Shown here: positions 1 through 62,410 of the stretch, piece by piece | Layout: each line of letters opens with the position of its first letter | Position numbering within the stretch: the stretch's first letter is position 1 | Assembly (NCBI GenBank): GCA_910589415.1 | Contig: OU342630.1 | Location: 90,020,186 to 90,084,185, forward strand | Direction: 5' to 3' | Length of the DNA stretch: 64,000 bases | Origin: Malachius bipustulatus | Lineage: Eukaryota > Arthropoda > Insecta > Coleoptera > Melyridae | Position numbers and translations under genes: made by a program | Notes under the pieces: generated by a model | Database searches by the model: none | Told to the model about the DNA's origin: nothing | The model's input: the letters and a program-made list of their open reading frames with translations, nothing else

Positions 1-521
1 GGTGTATCTTACTTTAATCGATTCTATTTTTACACTATTTAAGGCAGTCCAATGAAACAACAAAATTTCATTTCTGAAATGACAGCACATAGGCAATAAT
101 AATTGATAATGTCTGATAGAGATTATAAAATTCATGGAATAATAATATAAAATATGACACAAATCACACGAGTCTGAAAACAAAGATGGAGCTGTTTCGC
201 TTTTCTTACGATTCATCAGTGTTCCATATCAGACACATGAGAAAAATCCCGAGGAAAATAATAATTGGAAACTTTTCATTGTAGTTTAATGGTGACATGG
301 AGACTTAAAAAGTGCAACGCCATCAAGCGGATGGTAGTAACTAATCAATTTACCAGTAGCATATCTCTAACATTTTTTGTTTAGATGAAGGTAACTTAAA
401 ATTGTTGTTTAACGCTAGAGACTGTAGTGATGAACCGGTTACGATATATTTCCATCAAACAAAAACTAACAAACTGATGAGCCTTAAGAAAGGCGAACGA
501 CTGTATTTATTTTCATACATA
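1..521. other. Non-coding stretch, nothing recognised
   Basis: AT-rich DNA past the last SLO2 exon seen. A 73-codon open frame here has no recognisable family and overlaps the foldback element that begins at 522. It is probably the next SLO2 intron. Confidence 0.5.
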
Positions 522-1385
522 CCGGGTGTCCCAGACTTAATTGACCAGGCCATATCTCATATACAGATTGAGATAATCGAGCCGAATAAACGGCATATTA
601 TTATAATTTTTCAAGCTGTATAACATGACAGCATGAAAACAACCCCCACTCCAACATCCCCTAAGTTGCAGCCCCCACCCTTCAAAAAATGAATAGCACC
701 CTGTATATATTTTTGTATATTCAAAACCAGTATTCGATTGTCTATTCAGATGATTTTTCAGATTCAAAATTGGTTGAGAAATAACCAAGAAAAAGTTCAT
801 CAAGGTGGTCATGACTTTTTGTTTTAACTTTCTCTGGATGACTTTTGCTGTCAAAATTTATCAATATTTAGTCATAGTTTTTAACAGGCAGGTGATAGTT
901 ACTATTATAATTAAAGTCCAAACAATTTATTTAATATGTAATTCTGATTTATTGGGAAATTTTAAAAAATAAAGACAAAAGCACTTTATCATGAACCTTA
1001 ATGATGACTGTGACCTGCTAATTAAAAACTATGACCAAAATATTGATAAATTTTGACAGCTAATCTCATTCAGAGAAAGTTCAAATAAAAAGTCATGACC
1101 ACCTTGATGAACCTTTTCTTGGTTATTTCTCAACCAATTTGGAATCTTAAAAATCATCTGAATAGACAATCGAATACTGGTTTTGAATATACAAAAATAT
1201 ATACAGGGTGCTATTCATTTTTCAAAGGGTAGAGGTTGTAACTTAGGGGATGTTGGAGTGGGAGTTGTTTTCATGCTGTCATGTTATACAGCTTGAAAAA
1301 TTATAATAATATGCCTTTTATTCGGCTCGATTATCTCAACCTGTATATGAGATATGGCCTGGTCAATTAAGTCTGGGACACCCGG
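522..1385. mobile_element. Foldback element, about 350-base arms, TA-flanked
   Basis: The sequence starting CCGGGTGTCCCAGACTTAAT at 522 returns as its reverse complement ending at 1385 (CTGGGACACCCGG). Both ends are flanked by TA. Matching continues through the arms (for example CATCAAGGTGGTCATGACTT near 798, with its complement near 1100), leaving a spacer at about 870-1040. A CACCCTGTATA-type sub-repeat sits inside each arm. No transposase is present; it is probably a non-autonomous TA-targeting DNA element. Confidence 0.8.
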
Positions 1386-1772
1386 TATATATGCTTCGTG
1401 TCGCCCGGTGCATTAATGATTATTCTATTGTTAAGCTTTGCGTTTTTCGTTTTATTCTCATGTTTTCGACTCTAAAGTAAAAATAATATAATCTAAAACT
1501 CTTCAGTGAAATATCAAAACTGGTAAGGCTGGCTGTGCGTGTGCAATCGTTAACTTAGTGAACATATAGATTCAGTTTATTGAAAATTATCATTAAAAAT
1601 TTTTTCTTGTAGACTTTGCGTTTTCAATGGGCATCTACAATGTCCTATTGAGAATCCATCTGCTTTAAAATTATTTTAGTGACTGTTTTTTCTATTTTTG
1701 TAAAAAATTAAGATTTACGACACGTGTGCAATCTTAAAAACTAGGTGGAACAATTTGAATTATACAGTGTGT

Positions 1773-2021
1773 CGCATTTCAGATGAATATACACCTGTAT
1801 TTTCGCTATTTGAAGGAGTCGAGGTTCGGAAATTTTGTACCGATGAGTCATACTTTTTACGATATCAAACTGAAATTTGATCTTTAAACCCCGCCTACTA
1901 TGAATAGTATGGCTCATCAGTCTGCGTGATTGTACAAAATTTCGAACCCTGGCTCCTTCAAATATCGAAAATACCTTACTTAATGTATTAGGTACTTTAT
2001 TTTGTATTCATCTTAAATGCG
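1773..2021. mobile_element. Short foldback MITE
   Basis: The ends CGCATTTCAGATGAATA and its near complement TATTCATCTTAAATGCG enclose a hairpin-like body (ATTTGAAGGAGTCGAGGTTC against GAACCCTGGCTCCTTCAAAT). It is about 249 bases with no coding capacity. No clean target duplication was seen. Confidence 0.7.
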
Positions 2022-2429
2022 TATTACTTAGGCACAAAATGATTTCACGAATGCTCTATCATGGTTGGCAAAATTTAACGTAGTGGCCATGCCAAGTTGT
2101 GCAAATATATGTTTCGGGATAAAGAAACTGGATAGAAAGTGGAATACGTAATTATTCACAATACATTGATTCGATATTGGACAATTTAAGAAGAAGAGGG
2201 TGGTAACCGGAATCACCCAATAAAAATATATTCTTCAAATATGCTTCATAGCTATAGGCCATAACCACGGCCTTATATCGTACACTTTGGATTATCTATA
2301 CAAAAATAGTTTATAGATAAAAGGAATAATAATAATTCATTGATGTAATAAAGCAATCATCAAGAGCTTAATGATCACCGTTTATAATAAAAATTATATT
2401 TGTAATCCCAACCCTTATATCGATCTATA

Positions 2430-2765
2430 CAGGGTGTCTGAGATAAGATGTGGTACATGGGGATTTCGGTTCCCAGCAAAGACACGAGTACCTATAAGCT
2501 CAAATTACAGAAAAGTTGCTAAAAATGCTTATCGAGAATCTGAAACAAAAGTTATAGGGTAACTTAAGTCGCTGCTGAAATATGCTGAAAAAATTGAAAA
2601 ATCGAGACTATCGACTGGGCAATTCAAAAACTATCAAAGCCCACTAGTCCCACAGTATTCATAGTCAATTTTTGTTTTTCATACGGCGGCCATATTGCCT
2701 TTGCATGTCATTTGATATTAAAAAAATCAATTTGACAAAATATCTACAAAAAAAAAAAAAAATTT
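2430..2765 (+). mobile_element. Single-arm relic of the TA-CAGGG foldback family
   Basis: TA-CAGGGTGTCTGAG starts here. About 200 bases in, the text about a picture like GTCAATTTTTGTTTTTCATA and a -CATTTGATATTAAAAAAATC- segment resembles the arm of the element at 32050-32962 (GTCAACTTTCGTTTTTCTTA and CGTTCGATATGAAAAAAATA). No second arm was found. The right boundary is approximate. Confidence 0.45.
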
Positions 2766-3894
2766 TCAAAAATTATATTCTACTTTTTTAGAAAAAATAT
2801 ATTTTATACCGAATGTCAGAAATCAATAAGGGAGTAATATGACTTCATATCTCGCTTCATATTGACGTCATTTTAAGAAAAACATTATTCTGTTTTTCGA
2901 ATAAAGAAGATTAAAATTTTGCTTTTTTGTACTGTTTAGGTAGGTATATGTATAGAAAGCCGATAAGAAGTTTTCAATTTGTGATGTAATTTTCACCATT
3001 TGATGGCATTTTGAATTAGTTAAAGTCATCGCAATAATGAAAATGACGTCACAAGTTGAAAACTCCTTGTCGATTTTCTCGGAAATGGGTTAACAGACTT
3101 ATTAAACTTACCTACTTACCAGAAGCAACTTTTCAATCTTAACAAATGCCAAATGTAACGTTTCTTTTGAGAACATTTAGGGGAGATAATAATATTTACC
3201 AAAGTTCAATTTTGCCCCATGTCTCAAATTCAAATTAAAATTCACAACTTGGATGTAAGTCATGTAAGCGCAAAACATATTCTAACCGCTCATGTACCAA
3301 AACAGGTTAGCACCCTAGAGGACAAAAATATTTCTCACAGCGCAATTTTCAATCAGAACAGTTGACTTCTTGACTTCATTAATTTGTGCCATATTTATAG
3401 TGTAGTAACTTAGTTGTAGCTATTAAATACGACGTGCTGCAGCCGTGATTACTGTTTAACGCTTCTTTTAAACGTTAAGCTACTTTAAAAAAAAATAGAA
3501 AAGCAAAAGGCTACCTAAAACATACCTAAAGATAACGTTGAGCGGAACGTAAAACTCAGTTGAACAGAACAAGAAAAATATTGTAGCTGCTGTTATAAAA
3601 TTTTTATTATAATTTTATTATAAAATATCGTGGTTGAGTTTTTTTTTTTACTTTTTTTGACTTTAATCCTTATATTTAAAATTGAGAAATTATATGCTCA
3701 AATATAAGATGTCATTGCTCTATGTTGCTCTCTTAAACCTTATGGAGCGTCCTTTCTAAAAATTAATGAGCGGTATCCCGGCTTTTTTATGTTTTTACAC
3801 TTTTTACATACATTCTTGTTATGACGTTGTAAATGCCCATAGACCGACTCGAACATCATCCGGTAACATCATCTTACAAGGTGATGGTACTCAC
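2766..3894. other. Non-coding stretch, nothing recognised
   Basis: AT-rich sequence with poly-A and poly-T runs, between the last SLO2 exon seen and the repeats further left. I looked on the minus strand for the conserved SLO2 C-terminal block (around NDHQNTLSYV) and did not see it. Confidence 0.5.
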
Positions 3895-52941
<49,047 letters not shown>

Positions 52942-54020
52942 CTGAAAATCAAATCAAAAATTTTTTTGCTACTCTTGAAAAAAAAATCAGTGGTGCACTA
53001 AATTTAACTAACGGTATTCTGTATAAATTATTGTAGGTATTTTTTTATGTGAGTTACTTAGGGCGTAAACTAGGATTCCTAAAAATGATTGGTCCTGTAC
53101 TCTACAAGGTAACACCTTACGGCGAGGTTATTGATCCTCCACTAGAAATTCTTCGATTGCGTATTATCTAATTAATTTTTGTAGGTAAAATTTTCCGATG
53201 AAAGTATATGTTTAACAACTTGCTTTGTGAAACACGCGGTATATACGGTTTGAAAATGTGGTGAATTAACATTTTTGTTGCTTAATGAGCTTTGCTTTGA
53301 CCATATGCTTGAGAACATCAAAGTGATTATATCTGAAGGATCTAACCACCCCCCTGGAAATCCTTCGTAAAGCCATACCTATGCGTCACTAAGATCTTCG
53401 ATATTATTTACTCGCCTATAAATAGCTCCCGGCAGTAATGGGTTTGTACTATGACATATTAAATTTATAAACCGTGTCGATAAACTTCCGGTAAGAGACA
53501 CATGATATCGCTTATCGGTCAAACAAAGATGGAATTTCTTGTTTCTAGTTAATTTTTCAATATTCTACTATCGATTTTTTAATCATACTTATTCAGACTT
53601 ATCTTCTTAATCACGTAGAAATCAACTATTTATTTATTATTCATTTTATAATTCTCATTTTTCTTTTTTTATAAGTCGTATTATGGGATAGATACTCGTA
53701 TAAAGTATCTACGCGAAAGTCACAAAAACCAAAATAAAACACAAAAACCTTCTTGCGCATCAATCGCAGAAACAGTGTATTTTTATGCGATTCTACTATG
53801 AAAATTTTTGCCGCCTTTTAAATTGGCTTTCTGAATTTTTCAATAGTCAGGTCGAATTTGCGTAGTGGTTTACTGTGAAAATTTCATTTCATTTCGTTTG
53901 AAAGCGTGCCATAAAATAGATTTTTACATAATAAACCAAAAAAAAATTGGCAAAATTTAACAATTTCGTCTCTTGTCCTATATAAGTACCCGCCACTGAC
54001 TAACTTTAAAAAGTTACAGG
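52942..54020. other. Upstream intron of SLO2, nothing recognised
   Basis: It should lie between the S1 exon and the S2 exon. No S1-like hydrophobic exon was seen on the minus strand. Confidence 0.45.
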
Positions 54021-54024
54021 CGAG

Positions 54025-55490
54025 TTATGAAAACCGAACATTTGAAATTTTAGAGAAATAAACATCATGTAAAAAAATTCGAATAGCTCCGCCATTTCTC
54101 TTATTTGCTTCTTTAAATTTTGGAGAGTTACAAGCTATTAGTGTAGTTGTCTACTCCGAAAATTTCAGGTAAATTCCCTCAAAAATGTGCTCATAATCAA
54201 TTAAAGAAATTTAGCCATTTTTACCATTTTCTTACCCACGCCACTAGCTTACTAATGAAAATAATAAAAATTTTATTGCATTCAAATTTCAAATCATTTT
54301 AGTCCAATCTTGTTAATACAGGTTTGTAGGAGTTTTTATTTTCTGCAATTGGGGTTGGCAGGAGCAGTCATATCTGCATGGGTGGTCTCGCCCGAGCCGA
54401 GCGCGATGAAAACGGTGCGCTGGTCTGGTGCTGGTGCTGGTTTTAAATCAAGCAGTCCCGGGTCTGAATATTACATTCAATCGTTAAGTTATTAAACAAG
54501 CCTTTAATTGTCATCCTCATTATTTTGTTGTGAAAAGTTTTCTTTCTATATTGCTTATACAGGGACTAAAAAATAGCCTTTTTCCCTAAAATTCAAAAAG
54601 CCGCCATTTTGAAACGGCTCGATCGATTTTGCTCAAAAAATGCAATACCAGACCACTACTTGTGGATAATATCTTCCTCCCATAAAAATTTCAGCCTCCT
54701 AGATTGAAAACTGCTACCAGAAAACCGTGCCACAGAACCGGATGTTTCGAAATTTTAAAGGACATCCTGTAGAAGTAATGCGACTTTTGAAAAAATTTTC
54801 AACGAAAATTTAACGTCATCCCGAAGTTTCACAAGAGTAAAAAATTTCTTCCACTAATCTTGAAAGATGAAGCTACTAGAGCGTTTTTAAAATTTTAGAG
54901 AAATTTACATCATGTAAAATAAATTTAAATATCTCCGCCATTTTTTTTATTTGATCCTTGAAATTTTTGAAGATTAAAGAGTATTAGTATAGTTGTCTAC
55001 TGTAAAAATTTTAGTTCAATTCCTTCAAAAATGTGCTCAAAAACTGTTATAGAAATTAAGCCATTTTCACTCTTTTCCTACCCACGCCACTGGCTTATTA
55101 AATTAATGGAAAAAATTCAAATTTTTTTGCATTAACTCAAATTTCAATTAATTTTCTTTCAATCCTGTTAACTTGATGTGAAAGTTTTTTTGCCATCTTG
55201 CTCATACAGGGATTCAAAAAATAGTAAATTTTCCGAAAATTCAAATGGTCGCCATTTTGAAACGGCTCGGCCGATTTTGCTCAAGTGCAATACCAGACCA
55301 CTCCTTGTGGACATCTTACTCTCACAAAAATTTCAGCCCCCTAGATTGAAAACTGCTGCCAGAAACCGTGCCTCAAGGACCGGGTTCTTGGAACTTTGAA
55401 AGGACACCCTGTAGAAGTAACGTGACTTTTGGAAATTTTTTCAACGAAAATCTAAAGTCATTCCACAGCTTTACAAGAATCCAAAATTTC
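54025..55490. repeat. A-B-A'-B' tandem duplication
   Basis: Unit A (about 54040-54308; TGTAGTTGTCTACTCCGAAA, CCCACGCCACTAGCTTACTA) returns as A' (about 54890-55170; TATAGTTGTCTACTGTAAAA, CCCACGCCACTGGCTTATTA). Unit B (about 54540-54885; CGCCATTTTGAAACGGCTCG, TGCAATACCAGACCACTACT) returns as B' (about 55188-55490). A and B are separated by about 230 unrelated bases at 54310-54540, absent between A' and B', so those are probably a later insertion. CAGGGACT and CATCCTGTA phrases inside B recall the CAGGG family. Confidence 0.7.
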
Positions 55491-55556
55491 GTTCACTAAT
55501 CTTGAAAGATAAAGCTACAGGAGCGTTTTTAAAATCGAAAAATCGTGATTTTGGAG

Positions 55557-55608
<52 letters not shown>

Positions 55609-55617
55609 ATATATATC
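55557..55617. repeat. (AT)n microsatellite
   Basis: About 60 bases of ATATAT broken by one extra T. It gives a spurious Tyr-Ile frame on both strands. Confidence 0.95.
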
Positions 55618-55899
55618 GTGGGCAGGTGAATTTTGGAAAACCACTTTTTCGTGATCTGGGGGTCATGATCGGTGGACATTTGATGAGTTTGGGTGATTTT
55701 CGAAAAGTGATGTCGTCCTCAATAGTGTATTTTTTTGTTAAAAAATACACTAAAATACAGGCGTAAAGAAAGATGTGGCAGATCAAGCATAGCAAATAAG
55801 AAAGACATTTACGTATGTCATGTGAAGAAAGCAGTGTGGTGTTCAGGGGAAGCCAGAGGATGTTAACGAATAGTTTTGACTGTGAATATTTGGATAATC

Positions 55900-58240
55900 A
55901 ATGGAACCGTTGATTTAATCTAGGGGTTGCGATTGATATTTCTGGAGCTTTCGACCGTGTCTGACATGATTGATTGTTGGCAAAACTGCTTGAGAAGTTC
56001 TGCTTGTTTGCTTGCGAGTTCATAGATATAAAAATAGCTAATGGTGCCATCCTGACCAAAACTCTACGCTGGAAAGTGATAGCAGATGACATTGAGAGTG
56101 ATAATAGGCCCATAATAGAGGTCAGATTAGAGACCATAATAACGTGAAAACAAGTACAAGACCGATATAATATCATATCAGTAAAAACTGACGAAATAGA
56201 GACACTATTTCTTGACTTTAAGTTAGGACTTAAGTTGGAGCCCATGAATGATGCTCCATCTATTGATAGATATTTTATTGTCCTAACAGAAGGACTCATA
56301 GATATCACCAGGAAGACCTGCAGAATAACGGAAAATATATCACGGAGACAACCTTGATGAAACTCCGAATTACATAATCTGAAGACATTACCGAAATCCG
56401 AACGAAGCACCCAGCACCAAAAACTCAAGCGTCTTGGCCAGAAATACTACCAATCAATAGTTGAATACAAGCAAACACTTACAAGCCTCCAAGGAGAGCT
56501 CGTGGACTGTATTTTTTTGTAACCAACGTAGTAATAAACCCTGAGGCACTGTATATACAAAATAGCAGTTAACAAAATTACACTTAATAACATATAAACC
56601 AGTGTTATTAAGGCATGTGGAACCACAACCCTGCTGCATGAAGACATCGTTGCCAGAGTTGTCAATAGGTTAATACCACACGATAACCAGGAAGAAGATT
56701 CCATTTACCATAAAAAACTACGACTAAATAATATGTCAAACTACACTGGAAATCCACGTTTAGATGGGGGACATAGACGATCATGATATGATAAAGATAC
56801 TTACTAGCTTCTTGAACTACAACAAGCCACCCGAACGAGACCAGGAACATGGCAAGATAATTCAGCTATATAGCGAGTATTTATATCATGGACGAACTAG
56901 TCATACTATACAGGACATACTTTACAATACGATATTTCCCTATTCCTTGGAAACAAGGAAAGCTGGTGATAATTTTAAAAGCTCCTGACAAAGATCCAAA
57001 GATACCAACCCGAAGAAAACTTCTTCCACGACAAGCAATTAGGATTCCGCAAAGGAAGGTCGACTGTTGAAGTGGTCTCAAAACTGCTTAAACACATAAT
57101 ATCTAAACCTAATTAACACTCAATGGTTATCTTTGCGGACGTTGTATTCGACAACGTATTCTATCCATAGGTAGGTGACAAAAGAACTCCATGAGAGAAA
57201 TCTTTCTTCAATCTTCCGTGCGTCATGGATACTTTTCTTTGGAACGTAGTAATGGACGCATTATTGTATTCAAACTAGCCCAAGAACGTCGAAATCTTCG
57301 TATATGCGGACGACGCTATCTCAATCCACGCATCTAGCAGAACCCAACTTAAGTTGGCAGCGAAAAATCTATTGAGACACTCATAACATGGAGTCAACAA
57401 TGCAAACTCTAGATCTTAAAGATATAAACCAAATACCTACATATTATTCAACAAGTTATCCTACAACAGTAATCCTGTTCAAGAGTGGTCTCTATAAATA
57501 CCTTGGAATCATTCTAGACGAAAAACTGATATTTACGCCTCATATTGACTACCTACATATCAGAAAACTCAGAAACATTTTTTAAGTGAATATTTAAAAG
57601 ATTCACCTTCAAAGACTGGGGCAACATGCACATGCTGTGCAACTCCCTTAATACGATGTACACGAAAGCAATATCTTCAATACAGTGTTACTGTTTTGAG
57701 ACATAGGATCTGTAAAGTACAAATTAGATCAAAACTAAGATCACTTCAAGCATTCTGCCTGCGTGAGATGCATAAGTACTGGGGACCTATAAGACGGTTT
57801 CAAACGAAACGGTTGTGCTCGCGGAGGCTCCTCCGCTCTACATATGCCTTGACAAGATAAGAGCTCTGAACGATCTGAAACAAATCGGATATACTTCACT
57901 GTTTGACCAAGACATTATTGCCGAAGAATGCAGATACTGGAGTTGTGTGGAGTGGCAAAAAATTAAACCATGCAATGGCAACAAGAATGAAACCGTACAA
58001 CCAAAGGGAGGACTCTATACGAGCTTTTTCGTCTTATTCAAGAATGGCTACTCTACAGTTCTGTTCTCCCACACTTCTTCCCCACTTGAAAAAGAGATAA
58101 TCCAGATTGCAAAATATGCAAGCTTTCAGACACGCAAATACATAGAATTTTGCAATTCACGAGATTCAACGAAGAAAGAAGAAAATCGTCGAACAGTTTC
58201 ATATTTGGGCCATGGGGTCCAAATAAATTGTATATGAACC
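55900..58240 (+). mobile_element. Non-LTR retrotransposon remnant (endonuclease linker, RT with YADD)
   Basis: Plus-strand fragments: IEVRLETIITWKQVQDRYN (endonuclease-RT linker, about 56.1 kb), ETLFLDFKLGLKLEPMNDA, YRTYFTIRYFPIPWKQGKLV then IILKAPDKDP (about 56.9 kb, RT start), RQAIRIPQRK...STVEVVSKLL, and VYADDAISIHASSRTQLKLA with the catalytic YADD at 57303-57314. Then SGLYKYLGIILDEKLIFTPH, and a 3' open stretch 57815-58237 (CRYWSCVEWQKI). Frameshifts and stops are frequent. R1-like clades are the nearest in feel, but this was not tested. It lies to the right of the S2 exon, opposite strand to SLO2. Confidence 0.85.
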
Positions 58241-58729
58241 CTCCATTGACATAAACTGTTTCAAATACTTTCCTCTTAAGAGTAATTGATCTTCGTAACA
58301 TGGGCACTAGAGTCAAACATTGGAACCACAGGTTTATTTATTAATCTGCGTTTGATATTTGTAATGTTAGTTATTGGAGTATTCGATCGAGGATAAGCGT
58401 AAGAAACCAGGTACCTCGTCTGTACGAAGGAACAAATCCGTTCGTATGACACTAATACGTAACAGAATCATTTATATTTGTGACGTTATTATGTTATTTT
58501 AGGGAATTAAGACGGAAATGTAATATAATGTGTAAGCAATAAGTAGTTAATTAGTTATGTTAATCTTCGGGCATGTTATTTTGGTTGTAAATAAGTAATA
58601 AAGGTATTGATTCCTATAACCGTTCCGATCCCTATGAGGATTGTCTCACAGGAGTGGGCAGGGGTAGTGTAGGGGCCTTTCTCCTTTTCCAGTTTTTAGT
58701 ATACAGCTTTGCTGACACTTCTATCTTCT

Positions 58730-59515
58730 TATACCGTAGATACGTGAATATCTGCCATCGACGCACATTCTCGCAGAAAGCAAGAAGTTCCAGTACCTTG
58801 ACATAGAGCTAAAAGTGATTCTAGCTTTTGGCGATAGAAATCAAGTTCAATTATCCGCTGAGAAAACCAGAGGGGAGGATTTTGTCCAAAAATGTCAACA
58901 TTTTGGAGAAAGATTGGCAAAGAACTTCCCAAAAACTTTGAACGCTATTTCGCACCAAGAAATGTCATACTCCTCAACAACTTTTCTTCTTATATAAGGC
59001 TACAACCCGGATATACTTTGAATTCTGCTCACATGTTTGGAGCTCAACTCCTAAGCATATGCATTACTTGATTCCATCCATAAAAGACCCATCCACTTGT
59101 TCGGAGACCCGGCTTTCGACAGAAAAGTAGCTGATCTGAGCCTTTTTTACAGATATTTTATGCGAAATGTTCAGAAGACTTGACCCATTTGATTCCACCC
59201 AGAACAAGTCAGGGCATAAATACAAGTCGAGCTGCAATAGTTGATCCCTGTATCAGGTTCAGCTCGTTCCAACCTCTCCTCCAACCACCTTATTTCAGAA
59301 TTATTTCATGTATAGAACCCCATCCCTTTGGAATAGTATTCCAAGGGAAGTGTTTTCTAAGAAACGCAACCAACAATTTAAAGTCAACATGAATCGATAT
59401 CTTCGCTCATGCACCGCTCCCATAATTAAAAAAATAAAAAAATCTGACACACATGGTAGTCGCGCCTGTCATGTAAGCCAGGTAGCCAGATGGCTAGATA
59501 TCGATGGTTAAAGAA
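58730..59515 (+). mobile_element. Non-LTR retrotransposon C-terminal fragment
   Basis: LLDSIHKRPIHLFGDPAFDR then VADLSLFYRYF (about 59.07-59.16 kb) and SLWNSIPREVFSKKRNQQFK then NMNRYLRSCTAP (about 59.32-59.42 kb) are hallmark C-terminal blocks of Jockey-superfamily reverse transcriptases. The frame breaks several times. It is related to the tail at 46.4 kb. It may be the 3' end of a different element inserted next to the 55.9-58.2 kb one. Confidence 0.75.
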
Positions 59516-59889
59516 ACCCCACAACAAACTAAGTATAAACGATAAAATGGGAAAATGAACGTCGCAAAATCGGTATCGCGTCTTTTGTTTTCGAGTTGTT
59601 TGCGCCAATTCAGTTTTCCGATTATTCGTTTTTCGTTTATATGTGACATCATTAGAAGTTGATCATAAGATCAATTATACTCGTCGTCACCTTCTTCAGA
59701 GCAGTTTGACCTAGGAAGTAAGAAAATCAATATTATATCTGACCTCTCGGAATGAGGGTCATAATCTGACATTTTGAAAGGTTGAGAGGAATCATGTGTA
59801 TGTGTAATTGTGTAAGTTACACACCGAAAACTCATCAAAGAAATGTTGATCCCTTTCACAATCATGAAGAAACCCAATCTCACGCATAA

Positions 59890-59990
59890 AACGTTTTCAA
59901 GTCGTATTATCATTATTACTATTATGTACTATTATTTATCATTATTATCATTATTATTTATAATCATCACAATAATTAATGCATAGGTAT
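59890..59990. repeat. (ATT)n-like low-complexity run
   Basis: Repeated TATTATTATC and ATTATTATTT phrases over about 100 bases. Confidence 0.7.
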
Positions 59991-60029
59991 CATTAATATA
60001 ATGTACTTAATAAAGAAAATATGCTCTCA

Positions 60030-60613
60030 TTTGGATCCATGAAATGCTCTAGAGGTAATAGGATATGGTGAACAATATGTTGAATTATTCCAAAGGGAGG
60101 TTCACAATCACAAGAAGGATTAGGATTAGCAATCCATTTACGAAGCAAATAGTTGCCGTTCCATGACTAGACGATTCAATTGTATACAAGTTTTCTGATG
60201 TAGGTCAAATTATTCTAGTCCTACCTCCTTGTTTTGTAGGACCAGAAATTATATTGTAGATAATAAAACAACGAATGCCTTTGATTACGCCAAAGAAGTT
60301 CCCGTTTATCTTTTACTTGACACGGCTGTAATTGATAATTATCTGACCAGATTGATTTACGTGACTTGAGTTAGTAATGTAAGTTTCCAGGCCAGTTGAT
60401 ATAATAGGGATGCGAAAACTTGATATTTGTTCCGAAGTTTATATTTGCTGCGTGTGCTCTTTTGATTTCACTAGGTGTTACATTTGACAATACAGGTAAA
60501 GTATGCTGTTGTAGATGTTGATGAACTAGTACCAGATAACAATTGAACTGAACTATTTTTCGAAACTGGGCAACAATATTTTCCTGTAGAGTAAACCTGT
60601 ATAGGTTTTTCAT
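60030..60613 (-). mobile_element. 3' end of another non-LTR retrotransposon (decayed)
   Basis: On the minus strand, KNLYRFTLQENIVAQFRKIV and TPSEIKRAHAANI precede LLRKWIANPNPSCDCEPPFG then IIQHIVHH. The end pattern, a CxC box followed after about ten residues by HIV-H, is the usual zinc-knuckle-like tail of RNase H-bearing non-LTR proteins. The upstream RT is not preserved here. Confidence 0.5.
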
Positions 60614-62410
60614 TTAACTCCTGGCTGACTCTGTTAGGATGACATTATTCAGCACGTTTACATTATTTACGAAATAAGGTTTTCCATTTTGTAGAGGTTA
60701 TCATTTTAATGTCAAGACACTGAACGCTGTTAGACTGCGCTATTCAGTTTGTATTTTGAAATCGTAGATCTTTTTAGATTTCCTGATTTTCTAGAGTTTA
60801 GTCAACCCCAACACTTTACATTAGAAAGAGAAAAAAAATTGTATCTTTTACGAGGGATACCAATTTTGCCGACAAATTCCGATCTCGATGACATAAAATA
60901 CTACCAAAACTAAAAGCTCACCTAGAGTTTAGGTTAGAGTAAGGTCTGCAAACAAGATCAAATAAAGAAACAAAAGTCAAGGGAAAATCTATCGTCAGTT
61001 AACAATCACAACGTATCATAAGCACAGAAATAATTACTTAGTGCAATGAGCAATGATTTATAAATAAAACCATTGTCTACGAGACACAACAACCAAGACT
61101 TTCTGAGAAAATCTAATAAATAAAATTATTAAACTACTAAGTTGCTACATGCATCATAATGTGCCAAGGTGCGCAGTACACGTCACTGTGACCATCCAGA
61201 AGTGACAAACCATACAGATCATTAAATTACAATTAAAGTTTCAAGTTCCAGTCCAGTAGTTAATTGCTCATTAGTTCTCAGTTTAGGTAATCAGGTAATT
61301 AAATTGCACAGTTTCTCTACGTGTCTAAAAAATAAAAACTTGTTTGTCAAAACGATATTCTGTGAGCTGCCTTTTCCCTGGTTACACTATGACCATTGGG
61401 AAGCTAATCAGCACGGAGGCTGTTCTTCACCAGCCATGGTCGGCCTATGAGTCATTTTCAGTGTGGAAATTCATTTGAATAATGATAAAGAAATTGTAAT
61501 TTCATAGACGAGCGAGATTTTTTCGAGGGGTTTTCCTGGCACTTAGCACCCATCTTCCCCTCCATATAGCTCGAAGGAAAAGATACAGAAATTCAGTGAA
61601 TAATCACACAACTTGATTTGTGATAGACACTTGTTAACTCAAATTACTCAAAACTGATATTTGTTACTCAAAACTGAATATATCGAGCTATGTGAGAAAT
61701 CTCGAGATTTATTGTCCCATCGATCTCGAACCAGAACCAGGTGAAATAAATCTACCACGTAAGTACTGAGAGACGCAGGAGCGTGTCTTATCCTGAAGGT
61801 AAGGTAGAAAACCATCCCAATACCCTATATCTTCGTACACCCATATAAGTTTAGTGTTGACAAAAAAAATCTTTTACAGATTTCGACTTGCCTAGATATT
61901 CTGTACCTGGTAATAACTATATACTTCGCGTTAGTTATGAATCGCCCTGTATAGTAGGTATATCACTCGTATCAATAATAATTATTAATGGTACATAAAA
62001 TCTCGTGAAACTTTAAAACTCGCAAATGTCAAATCCGAAAGTATATGATTTGTTTTTCCTTCAGTGTATCAAGATATGTGGTCTTTGGGATTGCATTTTA
62101 TCTTGTAGGCACCTGTCTACAAGCTGCAGCAGTTGATTAATTGCCACAGTCATAATTCAAATTTTTGCAATAATAATAATTATGGATTATTCAGTGCAAC
62201 AACATGTGTTGCAGACCTTCGTTGGAAAAATGTTCTATTTTGACATTATTGACACACTGATTTATGGCTAGAAATTAAAACGCCTTTTTAAGACAGGCGC
62301 CTACTAGATAAAAAGTAATCCTGGAGACCACAGATCTTGATTGACTAAAGAAAAATAAAGCACATACTTCAACTAGATTTAAATCAAAAATCAAAATGGT
62401 TGCTCCAATA
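60614..62410. other. Flanking non-coding DNA, nothing recognised
   Basis: AT-rich. No coding frame with a family match and no long inverted repeats were seen. Confidence 0.45.

Noticed and set aside
55545..55795. Tyr-Ile repeat proteins on both strands
   Set aside because: Produced by the (AT)n microsatellite.
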